35,346 nt of DNA, from NCBI GenBank assembly GCA_964393105.1, contig CAYMSM010000022.1:1-35346 (forward strand). Direction: 5' to 3'. The notes below the pieces were generated by a model. That model had not been told where the DNA came from and ran no database searches. It was given only the letters and a program-made list of their open reading frames with translations. Position numbers and translations under genes: made by a program. How positions within the stretch are numbered: the stretch's first letter is position 1; each line of letters starts with the position of its first letter. This document shows positions 1 to 7,233 of this stretch, piece by piece. The stretch comes from CALMEC01 sp964393105. Lineage in GTDB: Bacteria; Actinomycetota; Thermoleophilia; Miltoncostaeales; Miltoncostaeaceae.

Positions 1-708
1 CGGCTCAACCGCGAGTCAGGTGACCGGATGCTGAACGCATTCGACCTGAACGCCATCGAGCAGGCGTTGCGCATCAATGCCGCCGGCGACGGTGAGGTCG
101 TGTTGGTGTCGATGGGCCCGAGCCGCGCGCTCGAGTCGATCCGCAAGGGCCTCGCGATGGGCGCCGACCGCGCCGTGCTCGTCTCGGACGATGCGGCCGC
201 CGGGTCGGACCTTGTCGCCACGAGCTATGTGCTGGCCAAGGCCTTGGAACGCGAATCGCCCGACCTGGTCCTATTCGGCCAGCAAGCGTCCGACAGCGAC
301 GGCGCGGTCATGTGGGCCGCGGTGGCCGACCGGCTGCGGATGCCGGTCATCTCGCAGGTCTCCGAGCTCGAGGTCGCGGACGGTACCGTCACCGCCAAGC
401 GCCAGACCGAGTTCGGCTACGACACGATCAGCACCCCGCTCCCAGCGGTCCTTTCGGTGTCGGACGCGCTCAACGAGCCGCGATACCCGTCGCTCAAGGG
501 CATCATGGGCGCCAAGAAGAAGCCGCAAGAGGTCCTGACGCTGGCAGATGCCGGTGTCGAGGCCGAACGCGCGGGCGCGGCCGGATCGCGCACCACCGTC
601 AAGGGGCTCGCGGCGCCACCGTCGCGCGGTGACAACCAGAAGATCGAGGACGACGGCTCCGGCGCGCAGAAGATCATGGACTTCCTCCTGGAAAGGAAGC
701 TGGTATGA
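1..708 (+). CDS. etfB: Electron transfer flavoprotein beta subunit (5' partial)
   Basis: EtfB forms a heterodimer with EtfA and carries electrons from acyl-CoA and other flavin dehydrogenases to ETF:quinone oxidoreductase. The reading frame is open from base 1 (RLNRESGDRMLNAFDLNAIEQA), so the start lies upstream; the ATG at base 28 is internal, because the family has about 30 residues before the N-P/A-F-D segment. Visible family features are FDLNAIEQAL, the nucleotide-binding stretch VLFGQQASDSDGAVMWAAVA and the C-terminal KIMDFLLERKLV. The stop overlaps the etfA start (ATGA), so the two are translationally coupled. The C-terminal half is slightly longer and richer in Ala/Gly than the classical family. 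Identification is secure; the dehydrogenase it serves cannot be told from this window. Confidence 0.95.
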   Translation, partial: RLNRESGDRMLNAFDLNAIEQALRINAAGDGEVVLVSMGPSRALESIRKGLAMGADRAVLVSDDAAAGSDLVATSYVLAKALERESPDLVLFGQQASDSDGAVMWAAVADRLRMPVISQVSELEVADGTVTAKRQTEFGYDTISTPLPAVLSVSDALNEPRYPSLKGIMGAKKKPQEVLTLADAGVEAERAGAAGSRTTVKGLAAPPSRGDNQKIEDDGSGAQKIMDFLLERKLV

Positions 709-1664
709 GCACGCTCGTCTTCCTCGAGCACCACGGCTCGGGCATCCAGAAGGGATCGCTCGGCGTCCTGTCAAAGGCGGCGTCCCTGGATTCCGACACC
801 TCCGCGGTCCTGATCGGCTCCGAGGTCTCCGGCCTCGCGGCCGAGGCCGCCAAGTACGGCGCCGCCCGCGTGTACGTCGCCGAGGACGGGTCGCTCGCCG
901 CGCCCCTCCCGCAGCCGCGTGTCGACGTGATCGCCGGCCTGGTGCGTGACAAGGGGTTCGGCACGGTCCTGTTCGGCGCATCGGTGCTGGCGGCCGATGT
1001 CGCGGGTGGCCTGGCAGCGCGTCTTGACGCAGGGCTCAACTGGGACCTGATCGACATCGCCATCGATGGCAGCGAGGTCGTGGGCAAGCGGGCAGCGCTC
1101 GCCGACTCGGTGCACGTGGATGCCGGGTGGACGGCTGAGCCGCGTATCGGTCTGTTCCGGTCCGGTTCGTTCGACCCGGTCGAGACCTCGGGCGCAGGCG
1201 CCGTCGAGAACGTCGGGGTGTCGCTGGAGGACTTCTCGTCCAAGGCGGTCATGGTCGATCAGGCCCACGAGGTGCAGAGCGGCCCGTCGATCGAGGAGGC
1301 CGACATCCTGGTCGCCGGCGGACGTGGCCTTGGGGCCCCCGAGAACTTCCGTGTAGTTGAGGAGCTCGCCGCGGCTCTGGGCGGCGCGGTCGCATCGACC
1401 CGCGCGGTCGTCGACTCCGGCTGGTATCCCTACGCCACCCAGGTCGGCCAGACCGGCAAGACCGTCTCGCCCAAGCTCTACATCGGGTGCGGCATCTCAG
1501 GCGCCATCCAGCACAAGGTCGGCATGCAGTCCTCGCAGACGATCGTCGCGATCAACAAGGACGGCAGCGCCCCGATCTTCGACTTCAGCGACTTCGGCGT
1601 CGTCGGCGACCTTCACGCGATCGTTCCTCAGCTCACCGCGCTGGTCAAAGAGCGCAAGGCCTGA
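705..1664 (+). CDS. etfA: Electron transfer flavoprotein alpha subunit
   Basis: This 319-residue protein binds the FAD of the ETF heterodimer. The N-terminal half is the Rossmann-like ETF domain beginning MSTLVFLEHH. The C-terminal FAD domain (about residues 195-315) has the family signatures GGRGLGAPENF, GQTGKTVSPKLYIGCGISGA and IVAINKDGSAPIF, which contact FAD. The ATG overlaps the etfB stop by 4 nt. Length and domains are typical and intact. Downstream lies no cysteine desulfurase or dehydrogenase gene but a repeat-rich spacer, so the operon probably ends here; a weak hairpin follows at 1681-1713. Confidence 0.97.
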   Translation: MSTLVFLEHHGSGIQKGSLGVLSKAASLDSDTSAVLIGSEVSGLAAEAAKYGAARVYVAEDGSLAAPLPQPRVDVIAGLVRDKGFGTVLFGASVLAADVAGGLAARLDAGLNWDLIDIAIDGSEVVGKRAALADSVHVDAGWTAEPRIGLFRSGSFDPVETSGAGAVENVGVSLEDFSSKAVMVDQAHEVQSGPSIEEADILVAGGRGLGAPENFRVVEELAAALGGAVASTRAVVDSGWYPYATQVGQTGKTVSPKLYIGCGISGAIQHKVGMQSSQTIVAINKDGSAPIFDFSDFGVVGDLHAIVPQLTALVKERKA

Positions 1665-1680
1665 CGATCCGTTTCGCCAT

Positions 1681-1713
1681 GGGCACCCTGTTGATCTGAT
1701 CAGGCACCTGCCC
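1681..1713 (+). terminator. Possible stem-loop after etfA
   Basis: GGGCA (1681-1685) pairs with TGCCC (1709-1713), and an inner CCTG..GATC/GATC..AGG pairing closes the loop. It starts 17 nt after the etfA stop and has no U-tract. The right arm resembles a worn copy of the CACCTGCCGTTG repeat found further downstream, so it may be repeat debris and not a terminator. Confidence 0.3.
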
Positions 1714-1782
1714 GTTGAACGAAAACGCGACGAGACGTTCCGCCGCGGATCATCTGCGTTCGAGGGAGTCCTCCGCAACACA

Positions 1783-1993
1783 GGGTGTCAGGAAAGCCGG
1801 GCGTGGCCCCCGCCCACGGCGGGTGAAGTAGGACTCGCTCTCAGGGATGTTGTCCCTTCTGCGAGTCCCATTTCCCCTCTGACACCTGGCGTTGGACCGG
1901 TGAGGGATGCCCATCAGGTGTCTGGACACCGCTCAGCGAGGGCGCCCCCCTGCAACACGGGGTGTCTGACACCTGCCGTTGCACCGGTGAGGA
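1783..1993. repeat. Palindromic repeat cluster A1 (GGTGTCNGACACC family)
   Basis: The 477-nt spacer between etfA and the response regulator holds no credible gene but several copies of one palindromic family. A half copy lies at 1783-1790 (GGTGTCAG), a copy with core CTCTGACACC at 1877-1886 followed by TGGCGTTGGACCGGTGAGG, a core GGTGTCTGGACACC at 1917-1930, and the fullest copy at 1951-1984. In the fullest copy outer arms TGCAAC and GTTGCA enclose the core GGTGTCTGACACC, followed by CGGTGAGG. The conserved flank shows these are copies of an element and not chance palindromes. An unrelated palindromic element (1793-1873) is nested among them. Confidence 0.75.
1793..1873 (-). repeat. Palindromic element B, copy 1
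   Basis: Read on the minus strand this begins AAATGGGACTCGCA, then AAGGGA, AACATCCC and GCGAGTCC, and continues TTCACCCGCCGTGGGCGG, GGGCCACGCCCGGCT. The first half folds into a nested hairpin: GGACTCGC (1831-1838) with GCGAGTCC (1861-1868), and AGGGA with TCCCT inside. The second half is GC-rich and palindromic. The same ordered blocks recur at 6984-7068, which shows a dispersed element of about 80 bp. It carries no ORF and resembles REP/MITE-type elements moved in trans. Confidence 0.7.
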
Positions 1994-2103
1994 AGGCGCG
2001 CCGGGCGTCGCCGGGATCTGTTGACACCGCATTGATCACGGCAGGGGAGGGCGTTCGCAGCGGTCGCGGTTCGATTGCAGGTCCACCGGGGGTGTAGGCA
2101 CCT

Positions 2104-2135
2104 TCTCATCGTTGTCTCATCGTTGCTGCGACAAT
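2104..2135 (+). promoter_or_regulatory. Tandem 11-bp operator plus -10 box ahead of the response regulator
   Basis: TCTCATCGTTG occurs twice head to tail without a gap (2104-2114 and 2115-2125). A -10-like GACAAT follows at 2130-2135, and the ATG lies 6 nt after that at 2142, so the transcript would be leaderless or nearly so. OmpR/PhoB regulators are known to bind tandem direct repeats with 11-bp spacing that replace the -35 box of class II activated promoters. This geometry suggests autoregulation by the gene just downstream. The repeats are seen directly; their function is inference. Confidence 0.65.
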
Positions 2136-2141
2136 CCGTGT

Positions 2142-2846
2142 ATGCGCATCCTGATCGTCGAGGACGAGGCGAAGATGGCGTCGCTCTTGCGGCGGGGGCT
2201 GGGGGAGGAGGGGCTCTCGGCAGACATCGCCGCGTCGGGTGAAGATGCGCTCTGGATGGCGCGAGCCGTCGAGTACGACGCCATCATCTTGGATCTGATG
2301 CTGCCCGGCATTGACGGGGTCGAGGTGTGCCGGCGCCTGCGGGCCGATGGGGTGTGGTCACCTGTGTTGATGTTGACGGCGCGCGCCGCGGTCGAGGATC
2401 GTGTGTCCGGACTCGATTCGGGCGCGGACGACTACCTGCCCAAGCCGTTCGTGTTCGAGGAGCTCCTCGCCCGGCTGCGCGCGCTCGCGCGGCGCGGGGC
2501 TGCGGCACGCCCGACGGTACTCGCCGTCGGGGACCTGTCGCTCGATCCCGCCGCCCACGAAGTCCGTCGCGGCGACATCCCGATCGCGCTGTCGGTCAAG
2601 GAGTTCGCGCTGCTCGAGACGTTCATGCGCCGACCCGGCAGGGTGTTGTCCCGGTTCGATCTGTTGGAGCACGCGTGGGACGGCGCGTACGAGAACCGCT
2701 CCAACGTGGTGGACGTCTATATCGGGTACCTGCGCGACAAGATCGACCGGCCGTTCGGACGCGACTCCATCGAGACGGTCCGTGGCGCCGGCTACCGGCT
2801 GCGGGAAGAGCCCACGAGGTCATCCCCGTCCGACGTCCGTCGATGA
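2142..2846 (+). CDS. OmpR/PhoB-family response regulator
   Basis: This 234-residue cytoplasmic DNA-binding response regulator has a receiver domain (residues 1-115) with acidic pocket E7/D8, phospho-acceptor D51 in LDLMLPG, T79 and K101 in LPKPF. A winged-helix DNA-binding domain (about 125-225) follows, ending in VVDVYIGYLRDKID and IETVRGAGYRL. The start is the ATG at 2142, giving MRILIVEDEA; an upstream TTG at 2112 would fall inside the tandem operator and add ten atypical residues. The cognate kinase is almost certainly the gene at 3130, although 283 nt of repeat-bearing sequence separates the two, which is unusual for such pairs. The stimulus cannot be inferred; by layout it resembles CutR/MprA/TcrA-type regulators. 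Confidence 0.93.
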   Translation: MRILIVEDEAKMASLLRRGLGEEGLSADIAASGEDALWMARAVEYDAIILDLMLPGIDGVEVCRRLRADGVWSPVLMLTARAAVEDRVSGLDSGADDYLPKPFVFEELLARLRALARRGAAARPTVLAVGDLSLDPAAHEVRRGDIPIALSVKEFALLETFMRRPGRVLSRFDLLEHAWDGAYENRSNVVDVYIGYLRDKIDRPFGRDSIETVRGAGYRLREEPTRSSPSDVRR

Positions 2847-2904
2847 GTCGCCGAGCGAACATGGACCAACGCGGGGGCACAGCGAGAAGACCGCAGCTCA
2901 CCAC

Positions 2905-3091
2905 CAGGTGTCAGACACCAGGCGTTGCACGTCCCACACCTCTCTCCAACGGTCGTTTCCTAGCAGGGGCGGTCACACGGAGCGCTAAGAGCGCTCACCA
3001 CATGGTGTCTGACACCAGGCGTTGCACGTCCCACACCTCTCTCCACGGGGTCACGCACAACACTGTGTCTGACACCAGGTGGTGCAACGTT
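2905..3091. repeat. Palindromic repeat cluster A2 between regulator and kinase
   Basis: Three copies of the same palindrome family as cluster A1 occupy the regulator-kinase gap: GGTGTCAGACACC at 2907-2919, GGTGTCTGACACC at 3004-3016 and TGTGTCTGACACC at 3064-3076. Copies one and two share an identical 35-nt stretch (2914-2948 and 3011-3045), starting GACACCAGGCGTTGCACG and ending CTCTCTCCA. The third continues AGGTGGTGCAACG. The flank differs from cluster A1 (AGGCGTTGCACGTCC here, TGCCGTTGCACCGG there), so the cluster seems to have expanded locally. The GTG at 3079, the farthest upstream in-frame start for the kinase, lies inside copy three. Confidence 0.8.
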
Positions 3092-3129
3092 CCAAACCGG
3101 TCACGGTCGCATCGGAATCGATCATTGAG

Positions 3130-4494
3130 GTGAGCCGGATACCGATCAGGGTGCGTCTGACGTTGGTCTTCGCCCTCGCGATGGCGGGCGTGCTGGCGGT
3201 GGTCGGCGCAGTCCTCTACGAGCGGCTGGGCAGCGCCATCACCCAGCAGATCGACGATCGGTTGCAGGTGCGCACCAACGCCCTGTCGACACTCGTCACG
3301 CGTGCCGACCTGCAAGCCGCGCTGTCTGAGCCGGGGCTCAGCGCCGATGATGCCTTCGCCCGGATCATCGCGCCGAGCGGCGTGGTACTGGCAGCAAGCC
3401 CCGGCTTTCGCATCCCACCGGTCCCGGCGATGCCCAGGGAGGGGTCCTCGTTCGCCGAGTTCGACGTGATCGAGCCCGATGGTGACCAGGAGCCCGCCCG
3501 CGCGTTGACGACCCGCGTATCCCGATCAGACGGCAGCTACGTGTTGGTCGTCGGCGAGTCCCTGACCGACCGCCGCGATGCCTTGCGAAGCCTGATCGCC
3601 CAGATGTGGGTGCTGGGGCCGATCGCACTGCTCGTCGCGTCGCTGCTGGGGTACCTCGTGTCGCGCGCGGCGCTTCGCCCGGTGGAGCAGATGCGCCTCC
3701 GGGCGGAATCGATCGGGGCTGAAGACCCAGGCGCACGTCTGCCGCTGCCCGAGTCGGCAGACGAGGTGCAGCGGCTCGGCGAGACCCTCAACGCGATGCT
3801 GGACCGGCTCGACGCCGGCCTGAGGCGCGAGCGACGGTTCGTCGCCGACGCCAGCCATGAGCTTCGCACCCCACTCGCGCTGCTGCAGACCGAGCTCGAG
3901 CTCGCGACACGCCGGGCGCGATCCCCCGAGGAGCTCCAGGCGGCCATCGAGTCGGCCAAAGAAGAGGTCGAGCGGCTGGTGCGCCTCGCCGAGGATCTGC
4001 TGGTGCTCGCGTCAGCCGACGAGGGACGCCTGCCGTTGCGCCCCACCGAGCTCGACGCACAGGAACTGCTGGACTCCGTCGCACGGCGGTTCGCCGCGCG
4101 CGCCGCGCTCGAGGGCCGCACGATCGCCGTCGACGTCCCCAAGGACACGATCATCCGGGGCGACCGCCTTCGTCTGGACCAGGCGCTCGGCAACCTCGTC
4201 GACAACGCCCTGCGCGACGGTGAGGGCACGATTCGTCTGCGGGCGGTCAGTGCGAACGGGTCCATCGAGCTCCGTATCAGCGACGCCGGCAAGGGCATCC
4301 CCGAGGCGCTGCTCCCGACGGTATTCGAGCGCTTCACCCGGGCCGACGGCACGCGCACCCGTGGCGCCGCCGGACTTGGTCTCGCGATCGTCCGGGCGAT
4401 CGCGGTCGCCCATGGGGGTTCGGCGTCCGCCGTGAACCGCCCTGACGGTGGCGCCGAGGTCACGCTGTCGCTTCCCGCGCCCCGGCCACAGTAA
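3130..4494 (+). CDS. Two-component sensor histidine kinase
   Basis: This membrane sensor autophosphorylates and passes phosphate to the regulator at 2142. Order: a short N-terminus, TM1 (LTLVFALAMAGVLAVVGAV), an extracytoplasmic domain of about 110 residues, TM2 (VLGPIALLVASLLGYLV), HAMP, HisKA with phospho-acceptor H243 in ADASHELRTPL, and HATPase with N359 (GNLVDNALRDG), G1 DAGKGIPE and G2 GAAGLGLAIVRAIAVAHGG. The GTG at 3130 (VSRIPIRVRLTLVF, 454 residues) fits the usual N-terminus of such kinases. An in-frame GTG at 3079 would add 17 residues encoded by repeat sequence. No good Shine-Dalgarno is visible for either. The sensor domain has no recognisable ligand motif. Confidence 0.93.
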   Translation: MSRIPIRVRLTLVFALAMAGVLAVVGAVLYERLGSAITQQIDDRLQVRTNALSTLVTRADLQAALSEPGLSADDAFARIIAPSGVVLAASPGFRIPPVPAMPREGSSFAEFDVIEPDGDQEPARALTTRVSRSDGSYVLVVGESLTDRRDALRSLIAQMWVLGPIALLVASLLGYLVSRAALRPVEQMRLRAESIGAEDPGARLPLPESADEVQRLGETLNAMLDRLDAGLRRERRFVADASHELRTPLALLQTELELATRRARSPEELQAAIESAKEEVERLVRLAEDLLVLASADEGRLPLRPTELDAQELLDSVARRFAARAALEGRTIAVDVPKDTIIRGDRLRLDQALGNLVDNALRDGEGTIRLRAVSANGSIELRISDAGKGIPEALLPTVFERFTRADGTRTRGAAGLGLAIVRAIAVAHGGSASAVNRPDGGAEVTLSLPAPRPQ

Positions 4495-4542
4495 CGAGCC
4501 CGATCCACCCTCCTCGTGATGTCAACGACCGCCCGGGCATCG

Positions 4543-4560
4543 TTCTCCAGGGAGGAGAAA
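4543..4560 (+). terminator. Weak hairpin in the kinase-metK gap
   Basis: TTCTCC (4543-4548) and GGAGAA (4554-4559) form a 6-bp stem with a 5-nt loop, followed by AAA. It lies about 50 nt after the kinase stop in a 230-nt spacer (4495-4724). There is no U-tract, so a terminator role is uncertain. I looked in the same spacer for a SAM riboswitch and found no convincing SAM-I, SAM-II or SAM-IV consensus. Confidence 0.25.
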
Positions 4561-4724
4561 AGTGCGCGATCAAATTCGGTCTGCCACCACGTATGGACCA
4601 TGCATCCGAACAGTGTGCGGTTTGCTTGCCAGGGCGACGAATCAAACGTACCGTGTCCTCTGTCGATCCAACCCCGTACGGCGCGCACGCGAACAGTCGC
4701 CGGACGACGAGCGGAGGAGCCCGA

Positions 4725-6008
4725 ATGGCCGCCGGTGACCCGACCAACCCTCGCACGTTCCAGTTCACCTCGGAGTCCGTAACCGAGGGCCATCCTGACA
4801 AGATCGCCGACCAGATCTCCGACGCGGTCCTCGACGCCGTGCTCGCTGAGGATGCGCTTGGGCGCGTCGCATGCGAGACCCTGATCACGACGGGCCTCGT
4901 GGTCGTCGCCGGCGAGATCTCGACCAGCGCGTCGATCGATGTCCAGCGGCTCGTCCGCAAGACGGTCACCGACATCGGATACACGCGTGCCAAGTACGGC
5001 TTCGACGCCGAGACCTGCGGCATCGTCGTCGCGATGGACGAGCAGTCACCCGACATCGCGCAGGGGGTCAACGCCTCGTACGAGGCCCAGAGCGGCCGCG
5101 ACGTCGATCCGCTTGACCGCGTGGGGGCGGGCGACCAGGGGATGATGTTCGGCTACGCCACCCGCGAGACGGATGAGCTCATGCCTCTGCCGATCATGCT
5201 CGCGCACAAGCTCGCCAAACGAATGTCCGAGGTCCGCAAGGCCGGCGTCCTTCCATACCTGCGCCCCGACGGCAAGACGCAGGTGACGGTCCGATACGAG
5301 GTCGACGACGACGGCTACCAGCGCCCGGTCGAGATCGAGCGGGTCGTAATCTCGACGCAACACGGCGACGGACTCGACATGGACGCGCTCAGAAACGACC
5401 TGATCGAGCACGTGGTCGAGCCGATCCTCACCGTCGACCACGAGGGTTTGGTCGATGCGAATCGCTTCCATCAGAGCGACTTCCTGTACGTCAACCCAAC
5501 CGGCAAGTTCGTGGTCGGTGGCCCCATGGGTGACACGGGGCTCACCGGACGGAAGATCATCGTCGACACGTATGGCGGGGCTGCGCCGCACGGAGGCGGC
5601 GCGTTCTCGGGCAAGGACCCGACCAAGGTCGACCGCTCGGCCGCGTACGCCGCGCGGTACGTGGCGAAGAACGTCGTCGCGGCCGGTCTTGCCGACCGTT
5701 GCCAGATCCAGGTCGCCTACGCGATCGGCGTCGCACGTCCCATGTCGGTTCTGGTCGAGTGCTTCGGCACGGAGAGGGTTCCGCTCGCGCTCGTGGAGCA
5801 GCTCGTGGAGGAGCACTTCGACCTGCGCCCGGCGGCGATCCTGCGCGATCTCGACCTTCGCCGGCCGATCTACCGGGCCACGGCTGCGTACGGACACTTC
5901 GGCCGCGCGGGGGACGGCTTCACGTGGGAGCGCACGGACAAGGCCGAGACTCTGCGCCAAGCCGCCGGCCTGGCGCAGCCCGTCGGCGTCCCGGCGGCAG
6001 AGGCCTGA
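4725..6008 (+). CDS. metK: S-adenosylmethionine synthetase
   Basis: MetK makes S-adenosylmethionine from methionine and ATP. The 427-residue protein shows the ATP-binding FTSESVTEGHPDKIADQISD near the N-terminus, VGAGDQGMMFGYA, and the phosphate-binding loop GGGAFSGKDPTKVDRSAAY. The ATG at 4725 is preceded by a strong Shine-Dalgarno GGAGGAG (4713-4719); the open frame runs upstream to 4593 but those residues are not MetK-like. Length is slightly above the usual 385-420. A PfkB kinase gene follows after one base, so they are co-transcribed. All catalytic segments look intact. Confidence 0.98.
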   Translation: MAAGDPTNPRTFQFTSESVTEGHPDKIADQISDAVLDAVLAEDALGRVACETLITTGLVVVAGEISTSASIDVQRLVRKTVTDIGYTRAKYGFDAETCGIVVAMDEQSPDIAQGVNASYEAQSGRDVDPLDRVGAGDQGMMFGYATRETDELMPLPIMLAHKLAKRMSEVRKAGVLPYLRPDGKTQVTVRYEVDDDGYQRPVEIERVVISTQHGDGLDMDALRNDLIEHVVEPILTVDHEGLVDANRFHQSDFLYVNPTGKFVVGGPMGDTGLTGRKIIVDTYGGAAPHGGGAFSGKDPTKVDRSAAYAARYVAKNVVAAGLADRCQIQVAYAIGVARPMSVLVECFGTERVPLALVEQLVEEHFDLRPAAILRDLDLRRPIYRATAAYGHFGRAGDGFTWERTDKAETLRQAAGLAQPVGVPAAEA

Positions 6009-6009
6009 C

Positions 6010-6978
6010 ATGGCCGTGACGGTCGTCGGCTCGGTCGCGTTCGACGCGCTCGAGACCCCCCATGGCAAGCGCGACCGCATCCTGGGTGGCGCCGCGACGC
6101 ACTTCTCACTCGCGGCGAGCTTCTTCACCGACGTACATATCGTCGGGGTGGTCGGGGACGACTTCGGCCAGAGCGAGCTCGATGTGTTCGAGAGGCGCGG
6201 AAACATCGACACGAGCGATCTCGAGCGGGTGTCGGGTGAACGCTCCTTCGCCTGGAAGGGCCGCTACGAGGGCGCGATGGATGTCGCGCAAACCCTCGAC
6301 ACACAGTTGAACGTCTTCGGGGCGTTCGACCCCAAGCTGTCTCCCGCCTCGCGCGGGTCGTCGTCGGTCTTCCTCGCCAACATCCAACCGGACCTGCAGC
6401 GACAGGTGCGAACCCAGTGCGAGCAGGCGACGGTTGCAGGGCTCGACTCGATGAACTACTGGATCGAGTCGGCACGCGATTCGCTCCTCGAGACCATCGC
6501 CACCGTCGACATCGTCTTCCTCAACGACACCGAGGTCAAGATGCTGACGAGGGAGACGAACCTCGCCAGTGCCGCTCGGTCGATCCGCGGGCTCGGACCG
6601 CGCGTCGTCGTCATCAAGCTGGGGGTCTACGGCGCGTGTACCTCCACTGGCGACGGCTTCTTCTTCGTCCCGGGCATGCCGCTCGAGAGGGTCGTCGACC
6701 CGACGGGCGCTGGCGACTCCTTCGCCGGCGGCTTCTTCGGCTACCTCGACAACCACGCGGATGGCGAGCTCACCGACGACGAGTGCTTGCGCCGCGCCGC
6801 CGTGTACGGCTCGGTGCTCGCGTCGTTCAACATCGAGGACTTCGGCAGCGAGCGGGTACAGCGGCTGACCCACGAGGAGATCGAAAGCCGCTTTCTCGAC
6901 TTTCAGCGTCTCACAGCCGTCGAGCACCGGCCGATTCAGCGCGCCGCCCAGTCGTTCCGCCAACGCACAACCGCCTGA
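6010..6978 (+). CDS. PfkB-family carbohydrate/nucleoside kinase
   Basis: This 322-residue ribokinase-fold kinase shows the N-terminal GGAATHFSLAASFF substrate segment, the mid motif FLNDTEVKMLT and the C-terminal anion-hole/catalytic motif DPTGAGDSFAGG (D230-G239, catalytic D236). The ATG at 6010 lies one base after the metK stop. The family phosphorylates sugars or nucleosides. Position directly behind metK and beside an ahcY relic makes adenosine a plausible substrate (adenosine arises from S-adenosylhomocysteine hydrolysis), but this is inference from context; ribokinase or another sugar kinase role is equally compatible with the sequence. Confidence 0.9.
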   Translation: MAVTVVGSVAFDALETPHGKRDRILGGAATHFSLAASFFTDVHIVGVVGDDFGQSELDVFERRGNIDTSDLERVSGERSFAWKGRYEGAMDVAQTLDTQLNVFGAFDPKLSPASRGSSSVFLANIQPDLQRQVRTQCEQATVAGLDSMNYWIESARDSLLETIATVDIVFLNDTEVKMLTRETNLASAARSIRGLGPRVVVIKLGVYGACTSTGDGFFFVPGMPLERVVDPTGAGDSFAGGFFGYLDNHADGELTDDECLRRAAVYGSVLASFNIEDFGSERVQRLTHEEIESRFLDFQRLTAVEHRPIQRAAQSFRQRTTA

Positions 6979-6983
6979 TGCGG

Positions 6984-7068
6984 AAATGGGACTCGCAAAG
7001 GGATGGAACATCCCGGGTGCGGGGTCCATTTTCACACGCCGCGGGCGGGCGGCCACGCCCCGCTCGCT
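6984..7068 (+). repeat. Palindromic element B, copy 2
   Basis: This copy begins AAATGGGACTCGCA, then AAGGGATGG, AACATCCC and GCGGGGTCC, and continues TTCACACGCCGCGGGCGG and GGCCACGCCCCGCT. These are the same blocks in the same order as the minus strand of 1793-1873. Here the first half also pairs AAATGG with CCATTT and GGGATG with CATCCC. It starts 6 nt after the kinase gene stop. Recognisable ahcY relic sequence begins where the element ends (about 7066). Confidence 0.7.
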
Positions 7069-7233
7069 GATCCGATCCGCGCGCTGCAGGTCTCGATGTA
7101 GGGGTATGGCGTCAAGTCGATCGAAGGTGTCATCGACATCGCCTGCATCGTCATCACCTGCACCGGCGACAAGGGCATCATCACCGCGGACCACATGTCG
7201 CGGATGAAGCATCAGGCGATCGTCGCGGAGATG
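7066..7233 (+). pseudogene. ahcY: Relic of S-adenosylhomocysteine hydrolase (ahcY)
   Basis: Frame +1 reads ADPIRALQVSM, a TAG stop (7099-7101), then GYGVKSIEGVIDIACIV, ITCTGDKGIITADHM and SRMKHQAIVAEM. From memory this follows the NAD-binding part of AhcY, DPI(R/C)ALEA.MDGF.V..(M/L)E(E/D), then (T)ATGNKD(I/V)IT..HM..MK..AIV.NIGHFD, without gaps over about 55 residues. The relic has an in-frame stop, has lost the N- and C-terminal parts of the roughly 430-480-residue enzyme, and is preceded by element B. Its last codons run straight into the HPP membrane protein frame. Motif recognition is by eye; a protein search would settle it. Confidence 0.8.

Noticed and set aside
4495..4724. Possible SAM riboswitch before metK
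   Set aside because: I searched by eye for SAM-I, SAM-II and SAM-IV conserved cores and found none; only a weak 6-bp hairpin is present.
5455..6009. Upstream extension of the PfkB frame inside metK
   Set aside because: It lies in another frame of metK and has an Arg/Ser/Thr-rich shadow composition; the kinase fold begins at 6010.
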